Origin: Entomomonas moraniae
GTDB lineage: Bacteria > Pseudomonadota > Gammaproteobacteria > Pseudomonadales > Pseudomonadaceae
Reading direction: 5' to 3'
Length of the DNA: 64,000 nt
Assembly (NCBI RefSeq): GCF_003991975.1
Contig: NZ_CP029822.1
Span: forward strand, 806,001 to 870,000
The notes below the pieces were generated by a model. The model did no database searches and was not told the origin of the DNA. It saw nothing but the letters and a program-made list of their open reading frames with translations. The first letter of the stretch is position 1. Every line of letters begins with the position of its first letter. Positions 47,750 through 57,003 of this stretch are shown in pieces. The position numbers and the translations under genes are program-made.

Positions 47750-47938
47750 AGCCGCTCCCGCTGTCCTTTTGCCTGAGAGTTTAGCAGCTTTGCTGCGTGC
47801 CCCTTCGGCGGATCAATTAAGATCTCTCTCCAGATCGGCTTGTTATTCAGATGCAGTTATTATTATCTTTAGATAAGGCCTGAGCGATTATGGGAGTATG
47901 CGCCTTCGGCGGGAGTTGAAGTTCCACTCTCCTACACC
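47750..47938 (-). ncRNA. Tandem glycine riboswitch
   Basis: Read on the minus strand there are two gcvT-type aptamers. The first has GTAGGAGAG, CGCCGAAGGCGCA, ACTCCC and CGCTCAGGC. After a linker the second has CTGGAGAGA, CGCCGAAGGGGCACGC, AAACTCTCAGGCAAAAGGACAGCGGGAG. These are the conserved cores of the cooperative glycine riboswitch. It ends about 60 bases before the TRIC gene start, so it should control that gene. Confidence 0.9.
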
Positions 47939-48005
47939 TAGTAAGTAACAGATTATATAGAATAAGAAAAATAAATGTAAGCCAATAAGTGTATAAACGA
48001 TTATT

Positions 48006-48458
48006 TTAATTCGTTAATAATGGAGTAAGCTCACCCACCTTTTCATACACAGGATTAACGCCGTCATCAATACGGTAAACAACTGTTTTTGTTGTTAAAT
48101 TAATTAATGCCGTTATATTTTTGATGCCATATCCTAAACCACTGACTGCCCATGTCAAATTGTCACCATTAAAGGGAATAATAACTCTATAAAGGAAACC
48201 CAGCTCATTGTAATTGACTTGTGGTATAAGTTCCATGCAGTTATTGGAGAAGTCAAAGTATCCACTGCTATCGACTATAGCTTGTTGGTCATTACATGAC
48301 GTAAGTAAAAAAACGGGGGCACCAATGAATGGCTCTTCATCAACGGATATAATGCCATCTAACTTAGGCGTGCCATAGTAAATATGCATTTTCTTATCAG
48401 CGGATTGATGATTACAACCTGCAAGAAAAATAGATAAAAGTAAAAGATAATATTTCAT
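48006..48458 (-). CDS. Lipoprotein, unknown
   Basis: 150 residues with signal peptide and lipobox LAGC (Cys15). A beta-rich mature part (GTPKLDGIISVDEEPFIGAPVFLLTSCNDQQAIVDSSGYFDFS) resembles a transthyretin/carboxypeptidase-regulatory-like beta sandwich, with three further Cys. Monocistronic. No specific family recognised. Confidence 0.7.
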   Translation of the reverse strand: MKYYLLLLSIFLAGCNHQSADKKMHIYYGTPKLDGIISVDEEPFIGAPVFLLTSCNDQQAIVDSSGYFDFSNNCMELIPQVNYNELGFLYRVIIPFNGDNLTWAVSGLGYGIKNITALINLTTKTVVYRIDDGVNPVYEKVGELTPLLTN

Positions 48459-48660
48459 AGCCTATGGACTAAATAATGGGATGTTATCATTTAGTTTAAC
48501 AGATTATAAATAAATGGTGCGTTTTAGTTTTTAATTGTTTTAAAATATGGTGTGGTATTCGATAGATGGTTTATGTAGAGGGATTTATAAGTCATTTTTA
48601 TCACTGCTAAATATATTAAAATAATGATATTTATTCATTTAAAAGGATGCTTCATCTGCT

Positions 48661-49854
48661 ATGTCTATGTTTCCTCTTAATGCGCTAAACTTTTTTATGG
48701 CCGATGTTCGGGATGGGTTAGGGCCCTTTTTAGGCGTTTTTTTACAGCAACAAGGTTGGGCGGTTGACGATATTGGTTTTGTAATGACGTTAAGTGGGCT
48801 AATAGCTGTTATATTTACAACACCTATTGGTGTATTAGTCGATGCTGTGCGAGCAAAGCGAGCAATTATAATATTTTCTTCTTTAACTATTATGGTCACT
48901 TGCGCTATTAATTATTTTTATCCCACTCATGTAACAACTACGATCGCCCAAGTGTTAGCGGCTATAGCAGGTGCCTCAATTCCACCAGCTATAACGGGGA
49001 TTACCTTGGGGATTGTGGGAAAGGATAGATTCGATCATCAACTAGGCCAAAATGAGTCCTATAGCCATGCAGGTAATGCTTTCTCAGCTCTAATGGCGGG
49101 GGGATTTAGTTTTTATTATGGATTAAGTGCAGTTTTTGCTTTGATGGGGTTATGGACATTACTATCCATTGTTGCTGTCTTATTAATTCGGCGAAATCAA
49201 ATTGATTATAATCAATCAAGAGGGCTTACCATGTCAGACAAATCACCCCAGTCAATTAAGTGCCTATTGACTAATAAGGGATTGATTATTTTGGCAGTTA
49301 CGGTGGTTTTCTTTCATCTAGCCAATGCAGCTATGTTGCCTTTACTAAGTCAGTCAATGGTTGCAAATGGTTCTATTGAACGCCCTGGTTGGTATACGGC
49401 GATGACAGTGATTATTGCTCAGATGACAATGATCCCAATGGCATTGTATGCGGCCCATGTCTCAGAGAAGAAAGGTTATAGTCTTATTTTTATTATCGCG
49501 TTGGTTGCATTACCTATACGTGGATTATTGGCAGGGCTTATACCACATCCTGCTATCATCATACCTGTTCAGATTTTGGATGGTATTGCTGCAGGACTTA
49601 TGGGGGTTGCTGTTCCCGGGCTTGTTGCACGTATTTTAAATGGCACAGGGCGTTTTAACACAGGGTTTGCTATGGTATTAACCCTTCAAGGCGTAGGTGC
49701 GGCTCTTAGTTCCAGTGTTGCAGGGGTGATGGCTAAGTTTTTTAATTATGATATCGCCTTTTTGGTATTATCTAGTCTTGCTGTTATTGGCTTACTTGTT
49801 TGGCTATTTTTTACTTCATTCATGATGCGTTATAATACAAAAAATAGTACTTAA
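48661..49854 (+). CDS. MFS transporter
   Basis: 397 residues with twelve membrane helices; TPIGVLVDAVRAKRAI is the loop 2-3 MFS motif and the second half has HVSEKKGYS at the matching place. FFMADVRDGLGPFLGVFL at the start is typical of a group of uncharacterised MFS permeases. Substrate unknown. AAAGGA precedes the start. An in-frame second ATG two codons later is possible. Confidence 0.85.
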   Translation: MSMFPLNALNFFMADVRDGLGPFLGVFLQQQGWAVDDIGFVMTLSGLIAVIFTTPIGVLVDAVRAKRAIIIFSSLTIMVTCAINYFYPTHVTTTIAQVLAAIAGASIPPAITGITLGIVGKDRFDHQLGQNESYSHAGNAFSALMAGGFSFYYGLSAVFALMGLWTLLSIVAVLLIRRNQIDYNQSRGLTMSDKSPQSIKCLLTNKGLIILAVTVVFFHLANAAMLPLLSQSMVANGSIERPGWYTAMTVIIAQMTMIPMALYAAHVSEKKGYSLIFIIALVALPIRGLLAGLIPHPAIIIPVQILDGIAAGLMGVAVPGLVARILNGTGRFNTGFAMVLTLQGVGAALSSSVAGVMAKFFNYDIAFLVLSSLAVIGLLVWLFFTSFMMRYNTKNST

Positions 49855-49980
49855 TAAAAGAAAAAGATATGATTTTCTTCGTGTTTTCTAAAAAAGGTGA
49901 TTATAATTAGGTACTTTTTTATATTATTAAATGCTAAAATGAAAAATATATTGTTAATTTAAAATGGAATCGTATGAACT

Positions 49981-50391
49981 ATGGTAGCTAACGTATTAAG
50001 AGCATTTTCTTTAACTTTCTTATTCACATGCTTCTCTACGATGGTAAAAGCTGAAATCGTTCAAGAGATAACACAAGGTTGTTCTGACAGCCCTATTGTT
50101 TCTACATTGTGTATTACGTTTAGTCCTTTTTATACAACCACTATTATTTCTGTTGTTCCCTCTGAGTGGTCTGGTACCGCATGGGGAGCTAAGTCAAAGG
50201 TTATCTATCAGGCTAAAAGTGATGCGGCTACCTTTGTAGCCAGTAATGGAGCAATTAAGGGATCTTATTTAGAAGCCGCTTTTGTGCTTTTACGTCAAGA
50301 AGATATCCGTTATAACAAGGTTGATGAGTTAGACCTAGCCAAAGCAATTTTGGCATTTAATCAAACAGCACCTACACCTGCTGCACCGTAG
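49981..50391 (+). CDS. DUF2388-family periplasmic protein
   Basis: 136 residues with a signal peptide ending VKA. The core SKVIYQAKSDAATFVASNGAIKGSYLEAAFVLLR and the LAKAILAF end are the DUF2388 signature, a family seen mainly in Pseudomonas and relatives. Function unknown. Monocistronic; faces the YchJ-like gene. Confidence 0.8.
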   Translation: MVANVLRAFSLTFLFTCFSTMVKAEIVQEITQGCSDSPIVSTLCITFSPFYTTTIISVVPSEWSGTAWGAKSKVIYQAKSDAATFVASNGAIKGSYLEAAFVLLRQEDIRYNKVDELDLAKAILAFNQTAPTPAAP

Positions 50392-50398
50392 GTGTTCG

Positions 50399-50785
50399 CT
50401 AAGATACTTTGCCATCTAAATAAAGCCACCCCCCATCTTTTTTGGTAAAACGACTGATTTCATGCATTCGATGCATTTGCCCTTCTTGTTCATAGAATGC
50501 GTCGAAATCAACAAAAGCCTCATGGGTTGCTTTATTTTCCCAGCTACGATTAATAATAAGCTTCACCCACTGAGTATTATGTGTTTTATTAGTTGAAAAA
50601 TGTGGGCAAGTGCTTGGGTCCCATGTCTTTATAATATAATCTATTAAATTCAATGCATAAGCACTATAACGTGAACGCATTAGCTGTTCTGCACTATTAG
50701 GGCGTTTTGTATAGTTATGATAAGGCTGGCAACAGTTATGGTATAAACGCTCTTGAGTACAAGGACAATAAACTTCTTTTAGCAT
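50399..50785 (-). CDS. YchJ-family protein (UPF0225)
   Basis: 128 residues. CPCTQERLYHNCCQPYH is the N-terminal SEC-C-like zinc motif, followed by NSAEQLMRSRYSAYAL and the NTF2-like fold with FVARF-type strands and the end WLYLDGKV. E. coli YchJ (152 aa) has a second zinc motif at its C-terminus; this protein stops before it. GGAG precedes the ATG. Role unknown. Confidence 0.85.
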   Translation of the reverse strand: MLKEVYCPCTQERLYHNCCQPYHNYTKRPNSAEQLMRSRYSAYALNLIDYIIKTWDPSTCPHFSTNKTHNTQWVKLIINRSWENKATHEAFVDFDAFYEQEGQMHRMHEISRFTKKDGGWLYLDGKVS

Positions 50786-51017
50786 TATACAAACTCCGGT
50801 AGGGTATGTGTTACAAAGTACATAGCGATACTATGTGATGTGTTTATATTAAATATATAAAAATCATTGGCTTATGTTTTTAGTTTGGTCTGCGAGAAAC
50901 ATTTGTTATTTACGTTGTCACAAAACTCATACATTAACGATACATCATTATAAAAGAAATTTTTTAATAATAGTCACCACTGAAGTATAAATTAAATCTT
51001 AATTTGTGGAGTAATTC

Positions 51018-52427
51018 ATGAGTAAACCTAATCCTGAGATGATGAAGAATCGTCCTGATGATGCTACTCTCCTAGCTGATGAAGCAAAATATTGTTCTTT
51101 TGGTGATACTGTTCATTACATTGAACCGCCTAAGATCTTTGATGGCTGTGAAGGCAGCTATATGTATGATAAGGAAGGCAAGCAATACCTTGATTTACAA
51201 ATGTGGTATTCCGCTTGTAACTTTGGTTACGCAAATGAGCGCTTAAATAATGTATTAAAAAATCAAATTGATACATTGCCACAATGTGCTAGCCAATACC
51301 TTCATCCTACAAAAATAGAGCTTGCTAAAACTATCGCTCAGGATATGAAGAAAAAATTTGGATACGATGGCCGTGTACACTTTAACGTAGGTGGCTCACA
51401 ATGTATCGAAGATTCTTTAAAGGTTATTCGTAATGCCACGGGTGGTAAAAGTTTAATGTTTGCATTTGAGGGCGGCTATCATGGTCGTACTTTAGGTGCT
51501 TCTTCAATCACATCAAGCTATCGTTATCGTCGTCGTTATGGTCATTTTGGTGATCGCGCGATGTTTGTTCCTTATCCTTATCCTTTCCGTCGCCCTAAAG
51601 GCATGACAGCAGAAGAGTATGGTGAGTATTTAGTAGCTGATTTTGCTCGTTTATTTGAAACAGAATACCACGGCGTGTGGGATCCTAAAGTAGGCCAAGC
51701 AGAATATGCAGCATTTTACGCTGAGCCTATGCAAGGAACAGGTGGTTATATTGTTCCTCCACCAAATTATTTCAAAGGCTTAAAGAAAGTCCTTGATCAG
51801 TACGGTATTTTATTTGTAGTTGATGAAATCCAAATGGGCTTCTATCGTACAGGTAAATTGTGGTCAATTGAACATTTTGATGTAAAACCTGATGTGGTTG
51901 TATTCGCTAAAGCCTTAACCAATGGTTTAAATCCATTAGGTGGTTTATGGGCGCGTGAAGAGTTAATTAACCCACAAGTATTCCCTGTAGGGTCTACTCA
52001 CTCAACCTTTGCTTCAAACCCTTTAGGTACAGCATTAGGGCTTGAAGTCATGAAAATGACTGCCGAAGTTGATTTTGAAAAAATGGTTATGGAAAGCGGC
52101 GCTTATTTCTTAGAAGGTTTAAAAACGCTTGAAAAACGCCACAAAGAAATTGGTGAGGTAGATGGTTTAGGGCTTGCTCTTCGTGCAGAAATCTGTACAG
52201 AAGATGGCTTTACACCTAATAAAGCATTAGTTGATAAGATGGTTGATATCGGTATATCTGGCGACTTAGATTGGAAAGGTCAAAAGATGGGATTAGTCCT
52301 CGATATCGGTGGTTATTACAAAAACGTAATCACTTTTGCACCATCATTGTATATTTCTAAGGCTGAAATAGACCAAGGTATTGAGTTACTTGATCAATTA
52401 ATTACAAGAGCTAAGAAAGAATTGTAA
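51018..52427 (+). CDS. Class III PLP-dependent aminotransferase
   Basis: 469 residues, fold type I. Visible: EGSYMYDKEGKQYLDLQMWYSACNFGY, the PLP-phosphate region VGGSQCIEDSLKV, FEGGYHGRTLGASSITSS, VVDEIQMGFYRTG with the cofactor Asp, and VFAKALTNGLNPLGG with the Schiff-base Lys. Family members move amino groups from omega-amino acids, diamines or ornithine-like donors; substrate not predictable. GGAG precedes the ATG. First gene of a rightward set with an acyltransferase and an arginase-fold gene. Confidence 0.9.
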   Translation: MSKPNPEMMKNRPDDATLLADEAKYCSFGDTVHYIEPPKIFDGCEGSYMYDKEGKQYLDLQMWYSACNFGYANERLNNVLKNQIDTLPQCASQYLHPTKIELAKTIAQDMKKKFGYDGRVHFNVGGSQCIEDSLKVIRNATGGKSLMFAFEGGYHGRTLGASSITSSYRYRRRYGHFGDRAMFVPYPYPFRRPKGMTAEEYGEYLVADFARLFETEYHGVWDPKVGQAEYAAFYAEPMQGTGGYIVPPPNYFKGLKKVLDQYGILFVVDEIQMGFYRTGKLWSIEHFDVKPDVVVFAKALTNGLNPLGGLWAREELINPQVFPVGSTHSTFASNPLGTALGLEVMKMTAEVDFEKMVMESGAYFLEGLKTLEKRHKEIGEVDGLGLALRAEICTEDGFTPNKALVDKMVDIGISGDLDWKGQKMGLVLDIGGYYKNVITFAPSLYISKAEIDQGIELLDQLITRAKKEL

Positions 52428-52444
52428 TTGTTTTAAATAAAATG

Positions 52445-52470
52445 GTAGGTAGTAATTAATTACTACCTAC
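52445..52470. repeat. 26-bp perfect palindrome after the aminotransferase
   Basis: GTAGGTAGTAATT followed by its exact inverse, 17 bases past the stop and 27 bases before the next gene. No T-run follows, so it may be an RNA-stabilising or attenuating hairpin inside an operon, or an operator. Confidence 0.6.
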
Positions 52471-52497
52471 TATAAGTTATTAATTATCTTAAGAATA

Positions 52498-53589
52498 ATG
52501 CGATATATTAATCAATTAGAACCAGATGGACTCATCGAAAACTTTTTAAGTCATCCTCCCCAGAACTTTAAGGCATGGCTGACGGAGTCTAATGTCCCTG
52601 TTTTCTCTGCCAAATTTGATTTATTAACAACAACAGACCTCGATTTTCAAAAGAAACTACAAAAAATTCCACTCTACAATAAATGGCGTAAGTTATTACA
52701 GCCACATACTTGTTTTGTTGGTACAACGGTTTCTGAATATGCACTTCTAACAAATGATTTAGATGCAGTGCAGTTAGCAGAGCAAATTAAAGAGCAATAC
52801 AGTGCTAACTATCCTTTTTTAATTGTCAAAGATATTCCACAAGACTCCCCATTACAAAATCAATTAGCTAATGACTATTCACAGCAATTTATCCAAGCGT
52901 TGAAGAAAAATGGCTTTATTGAAGTTGAAGGCCAGGCATTAGCATGGGTACCCGTTGACTATTCAAGTACTGATGATTACCTTTCTCGACTTTCTGCAAG
53001 TCGCCGAAAAGATTTTCGTCGTAAATTAAAACATCGTGATAAATTAGACATTCAAGTGATGCACAGTGGAGATGACTATTTTTTTGAAGCGGATGTTTTA
53101 GATTATTATTATCAGTTATACCTTAATGTTTATGAGCAAAGTGAAGTTCATTTTGATTTATTAACTAAAGATTTTTTCGTCACGCTTTTACAAGATAAAC
53201 AGACTAAAGCAACCATTGTGACTTATTATCATCAGCAGGAGCTGATCGGTTACAATATTTGTTTTATTGTTAATGGCATGCTAATTGACAAGTATATTGG
53301 GCTTAAATACCCAGCAGCACGTGATTTTAACTTGTATTTTGTTAGTTGGTTTTATAATTTAGAGTATGCAAGAGAGCATCGTTTGTCTTGTTATATTGCA
53401 GGTTGGACAGACCCAGAAGTAAAGGCCTCTCTTGGGGCTAAGTTTACTTTTACTAAACATATGGTTTACGTACGTAACCCATTATTACGGGCCATTCTCC
53501 GCAAGATAAGTAATAGATTTGAAAGTGATCGGTCTTGGCGTGATGCGCATATTGAAACAGAAAATAACAAAAGGGAATGCAATGAGTAG
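52498..53589 (+). CDS. GNAT/FemAB-type acyltransferase
   Basis: 363 residues. The second half has a GNAT/FemAB-like core: SRRKDFRRKLKHRDKLDIQVMHSGDD, LDYYYQLYLNVYEQSEVHFDLLTKDFF, and LIGYNICFIVNGMLIDKYIGLKYPAARDFNLYF. Proteins of this type transfer aminoacyl or acyl groups to amines. It follows the class III aminotransferase, so the amine product could be its substrate (inference). The last codons overlap the next gene. Confidence 0.75.
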   Translation: MRYINQLEPDGLIENFLSHPPQNFKAWLTESNVPVFSAKFDLLTTTDLDFQKKLQKIPLYNKWRKLLQPHTCFVGTTVSEYALLTNDLDAVQLAEQIKEQYSANYPFLIVKDIPQDSPLQNQLANDYSQQFIQALKKNGFIEVEGQALAWVPVDYSSTDDYLSRLSASRRKDFRRKLKHRDKLDIQVMHSGDDYFFEADVLDYYYQLYLNVYEQSEVHFDLLTKDFFVTLLQDKQTKATIVTYYHQQELIGYNICFIVNGMLIDKYIGLKYPAARDFNLYFVSWFYNLEYAREHRLSCYIAGWTDPEVKASLGAKFTFTKHMVYVRNPLLRAILRKISNRFESDRSWRDAHIETENNKRECNE

Positions 53590-54475
53590 CCCTATTATCC
53601 TTAATTTTGACGATAGCGTTATTAATATAAAAAATGCTATAACCCTTGATTTAACTTCTTGGCAAGATGATATTCGTTTTGGTTGCTCAAAATCCAAGTT
53701 TAACCAGTTAAAACACTATCTTGATCAACACTTACCAGAGACTTATGGCACGGTATTGACGGGAAGTGGGGATTATCACCATATTTCATTATTGTTAATT
53801 GAGCGACTAAAAGAAAAGTACAGTAGTCAGAATCCTATTCAAGTTGTAGTGTTTGACAATCATCCAGATAATATGCGTTATATGTTTGGTATCCATTGTG
53901 GTTCTTGGGTTAGCTATGTGGCGAATTTGCCTTTTGTTAGTCATGTCCATGTATTAGGCATCACCTCTAATGATATTGGTATTGGGCACTTATGGGAAAA
54001 TAGGTGGCTGCCATTAATGAAGAACAAGTTAACTTACTGGTGTATGGATGTCGATATTACATGGGCTAAACGACTTGGTCTGGGTAAATCATTCAAACGC
54101 TTTGATACACCTGACGAGCTGATTGTTGCTTTTCTATCGCGTCAGGACCATGACGCTCAGCCAGTGTATTTATCGATTGATAAAGACGTATTGAGTGAAG
54201 AAACGGTCAAGACCAATTGGGATCAAGGGCGATTAGAGTCGTACCATGTATTAGATACTATCTCAGCACTCAATAGTCGTATTATTGGTAGTGATATCAC
54301 GGGTGATGTATCTACCTGGCAATATAAAAGTCGTTTAAAGCGCTTTTTAAGTTCTCTTGACGAGCAGCCTGCTATTCCCACGGAGACGCTTATTAAATGG
54401 CAAACACAGCAACAAAAAATTAATACACAAATTATTAATGCGTTGAAAGAAAGTTGTAAAGAACCTTCTTTTTAA
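53582..54475 (+). CDS. Arginase/ureohydrolase-fold protein
   Basis: 297 residues from ATG 53582, overlapping the acyltransferase stop by 8 bases (53519 in frame is inside that gene). It has GSGDYHHIS, VVFDNHPDN (where arginases have DAHxD), LSIDKDVLS (SxDxD) and GSDITGDVS. Most metal-binding Asp/His of the ureohydrolase fold are in place, so it probably binds two divalent ions and may hydrolyse a guanidino or amide compound. It differs from true arginases, agmatinases and HDACs, and the substrate is unknown. Confidence 0.78.
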   Translation: MSSPIILNFDDSVINIKNAITLDLTSWQDDIRFGCSKSKFNQLKHYLDQHLPETYGTVLTGSGDYHHISLLLIERLKEKYSSQNPIQVVVFDNHPDNMRYMFGIHCGSWVSYVANLPFVSHVHVLGITSNDIGIGHLWENRWLPLMKNKLTYWCMDVDITWAKRLGLGKSFKRFDTPDELIVAFLSRQDHDAQPVYLSIDKDVLSEETVKTNWDQGRLESYHVLDTISALNSRIIGSDITGDVSTWQYKSRLKRFLSSLDEQPAIPTETLIKWQTQQQKINTQIINALKESCKEPSF

Positions 54476-54514
54476 TGAGCGACAATGGTTGGGGTAGTGG
54501 CTGTAAGCACTATC

Positions 54515-55327
54515 CTATTCAGCCTCTACAGTTTCCGAGATAATAGCCTTTTTTACAGTTTCAATTAATATTTGATCACCGTAGAGCTCTGCAACTTCTA
54601 GTAAGGGACTATCATAACAATAATTACCACTCTTTATATAATGCTGTATTAACGCTACAACTCGCTTATCCTTACGCCTTGCTAGTCCGTGCATGGCTTC
54701 GTCTACCACAAGGGAGTCCTCATCATGGGCATTTCTCCAAAGGCATTCTCGTACTTCAGGTGTGTCTACTTGACTATATTGCAAATTACATGTAGCCCAG
54801 TCTCTGGTTTCTTCAAAATCATCGGTAGCAAGTTTTAATAGTGCATTAGCAACATGTGGGCCTTCATCAATAAAGTGAGATAAAGCAACGGCTAGCTTCT
54901 GACGACACCAAACATGGGGATGATCAACAAAAGTTAGCATAGTTGGCAACGCTTCAGGTACTGGGGTATGAGATAGCCCACTTAGGGCAACGGCAATAAC
55001 ACAAGGGTTTGGATCAGCTAGACCAGCAACAAGCATTTCTTTGCTCTCTTCGATACCGTAGCGAATATGTTTTTTTCTATTATGGTTATCAATATAATAA
55101 AGTTGCCCCATAACATACATTGCTAAACTTCTTTTTTTCCAATTGCGTGACTTAAAGATTTTTTTCATGCATGTTATTGTTTCAGGATTTCCTCGAGAAC
55201 GTATCTCATCAGCCGGGCACCAGTCAATATCATCATAATCACCTTGCAAGTCCATGCTAATTAAACTTTTAAGGCTTAAGCCCTTAAGGTGGTTTCTTCT
55301 TTTTTTGCCTTGATTAATATAATCCAT
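54515..55327 (-). CDS. HEAT-repeat protein
   Basis: 270 residues of alpha-alpha repeats (for example ESKEMLVAGLADPNPCVIAVALSGLSHTPVPEALPTMLTFVDHPHVWCRQKLAVALSHF). The acidic, cytoplasmic solenoid probably binds a protein partner. It lies between the two halves of the aminotransferase cluster, opposed to the arginase-fold gene. It could belong to the cluster or be a bystander. Confidence 0.75.
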   Translation of the reverse strand: MDYINQGKKRRNHLKGLSLKSLISMDLQGDYDDIDWCPADEIRSRGNPETITCMKKIFKSRNWKKRSLAMYVMGQLYYIDNHNRKKHIRYGIEESKEMLVAGLADPNPCVIAVALSGLSHTPVPEALPTMLTFVDHPHVWCRQKLAVALSHFIDEGPHVANALLKLATDDFEETRDWATCNLQYSQVDTPEVRECLWRNAHDEDSLVVDEAMHGLARRKDKRVVALIQHYIKSGNYCYDSPLLEVAELYGDQILIETVKKAIISETVEAE

Positions 55328-55384
55328 TGCTCTTCATTCTCTTAAATAACCATCATCGTTGCGTTATGAAGTGATTAGACGCGT

Positions 55385-56584
55385 TTATGCTGTATGTTTT
55401 TCGATTACCTGGCAAATGAATTGGAACTGATCGTCGTTAAGCCATAAGCTATTGCTAATAGTTAGCATTTGGTTGGCAAGATTTTGTGCATTGGGCACAG
55501 AGGTTTTCGGTACAATGCTTTCTAAATAAGCGTAATCGGGTAGAGCATAGATAAATAAACGAGTGATACCTAAAGGACCAGCCCATAGCTCTTGTAAAAT
55601 GTCATCACGTATTTTACCTGTCGGCAATATCACCATAATAAATGGCCATGTACCTTGTTGTCCCTCATTGTCTGTTAGTACCTGAAGTCCTCTTATTTGT
55701 TGTAATTGATTTACGCGAGATAAGGCTTGTTGGGTAGTATCTTGAATGAATTGGGGAAGGCGTTTTACACTATTGCTAGCAACATTTTGTCTAAAGTGAC
55801 TGACTTTGTGTAAAGGGAGATCAAAATCGAAATCATCACCTACTGCTTCGATAAGTTGATGCTGCTTGAGTGACTTTCTTTTTGGATTACCATAGGCAAA
55901 GTAAAGACCGAATGGATTATAGAGTAGAGTATACCCAAAAAGTTCAAGAGTGCGTGTAAGCTCCCATTTTCTATCTCTTGGAATAATTGTTTTAGCCATT
56001 TGTTCCAGTTGATTATGCAGTTGCTCATGACGACTGGTGAGCAATCCGCCCTCATAGAGAGTCAGACCTTTACCAGCGGCGAGGCTATAAAATACTATAT
56101 CGCCATAGGTGCCTACCTGTGCGCCAAGAGCTTGGGCTGCATCTTCTATAATGGTTATATTATAGGGTTTGGCTAATGCTGCAACCCTTGCAATATCGGC
56201 AACACGCCCACCTAGGTGTGTTGGAATAACGGCTAACACTTGCTCATCCATTAATGATGCCAATTGGCCAAAATCAAAGTCAAATGAGTGACTAGATAAA
56301 TCACAAAGCTTAATTTTTAGGCCACAATGGTGAATAGCTAACGCAACTAAAGGGCAAGTGTAGGCTGGGATGATAACATAGCAACGCTCAGGGGCATTAC
56401 GTTTAAGGGTGGTGAGTGCAATCACCAATGCCGCTGTACCCGAACAGGTCAGTTGTAGGGGCGGGAGTTTAAATAATTGGCTAACTTGTAGGGCTAAATC
56501 GTTATGGCAGGGCAACCAATCACGCCATTTTGTTGGTAGCCCAGCAGTTGGAGGTATTTCATAATAACGACGAAGTAATGTCAT
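55385..56584 (-). CDS. DegT/DnrJ/EryC1/StrS-type PLP aminotransferase
   Basis: 399 residues. CSGTAALVIALTTLKR binds PLP phosphate, IEDAAQALGA holds the ring-N Asp, and FYSLAAGKGLTLYEGGLL holds the Schiff-base Lys in the family position. Homologues aminate keto-sugars, as ArnB does for Ara4N. The C-terminal half is less typical. It ends the leftward gene row with the two EamA transporters. Confidence 0.85.
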   Translation of the reverse strand: MTLLRRYYEIPPTAGLPTKWRDWLPCHNDLALQVSQLFKLPPLQLTCSGTAALVIALTTLKRNAPERCYVIIPAYTCPLVALAIHHCGLKIKLCDLSSHSFDFDFGQLASLMDEQVLAVIPTHLGGRVADIARVAALAKPYNITIIEDAAQALGAQVGTYGDIVFYSLAAGKGLTLYEGGLLTSRHEQLHNQLEQMAKTIIPRDRKWELTRTLELFGYTLLYNPFGLYFAYGNPKRKSLKQHQLIEAVGDDFDFDLPLHKVSHFRQNVASNSVKRLPQFIQDTTQQALSRVNQLQQIRGLQVLTDNEGQQGTWPFIMVILPTGKIRDDILQELWAGPLGITRLFIYALPDYAYLESIVPKTSVPNAQNLANQMLTISNSLWLNDDQFQFICQVIEKHTA

Positions 56585-56604
56585 TAAACACCTAAAGATA
56601 AAAT

Positions 56605-57003
56605 TTATTTATTGCTTTCTTGCTCTTGGCTAGTAACTTGTTTTTCAGCTAAAGCCAAAAATATAATGCCCGCAACAATAAGTGCTGCACCAACAAGTCT
56701 TTCCCACGTAATGGTTTCATTAAATAACCATACAGAAGCAATCATTACAGTCACAACTTCTAGGTGGGAGGCTGCAAAGGCAGGGCCAACAGGTGCTTTT
56801 TTTAGTAGAATCATCCAAGTGAAAAAAGCACCAATGTAACCGAGTATTGCGGTGTAGACCCAGTGATTAGTAAAAACACGTATTACCCAGTCAATATTAA
56901 ATTCTAGTGGATCAGCATGCATAGCTGTAAACTTAAAGCTACTTTGACCTAATGTGTCAAATAGTAATAGTAAAGTAAAACCAATTAGATAAAATTTACG
57001 CAT
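56605..57003 (-). CDS. Half-size EamA/DMT transporter, second of a pair
   Basis: 132 residues, four membrane helices; FDTLGQSSFKFTA resembles the first-helix motif of its partner. Half-size EamA proteins work as dimers; paired versions such as ArnE/ArnF flip lipid-linked amino sugars. Its start shares the base pair of the partner's stop (57003). Confidence 0.8.
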   Translation of the reverse strand: MRKFYLIGFTLLLLFDTLGQSSFKFTAMHADPLEFNIDWVIRVFTNHWVYTAILGYIGAFFTWMILLKKAPVGPAFAASHLEVVTVMIASVWLFNETITWERLVGAALIVAGIIFLALAEKQVTSQEQESNK

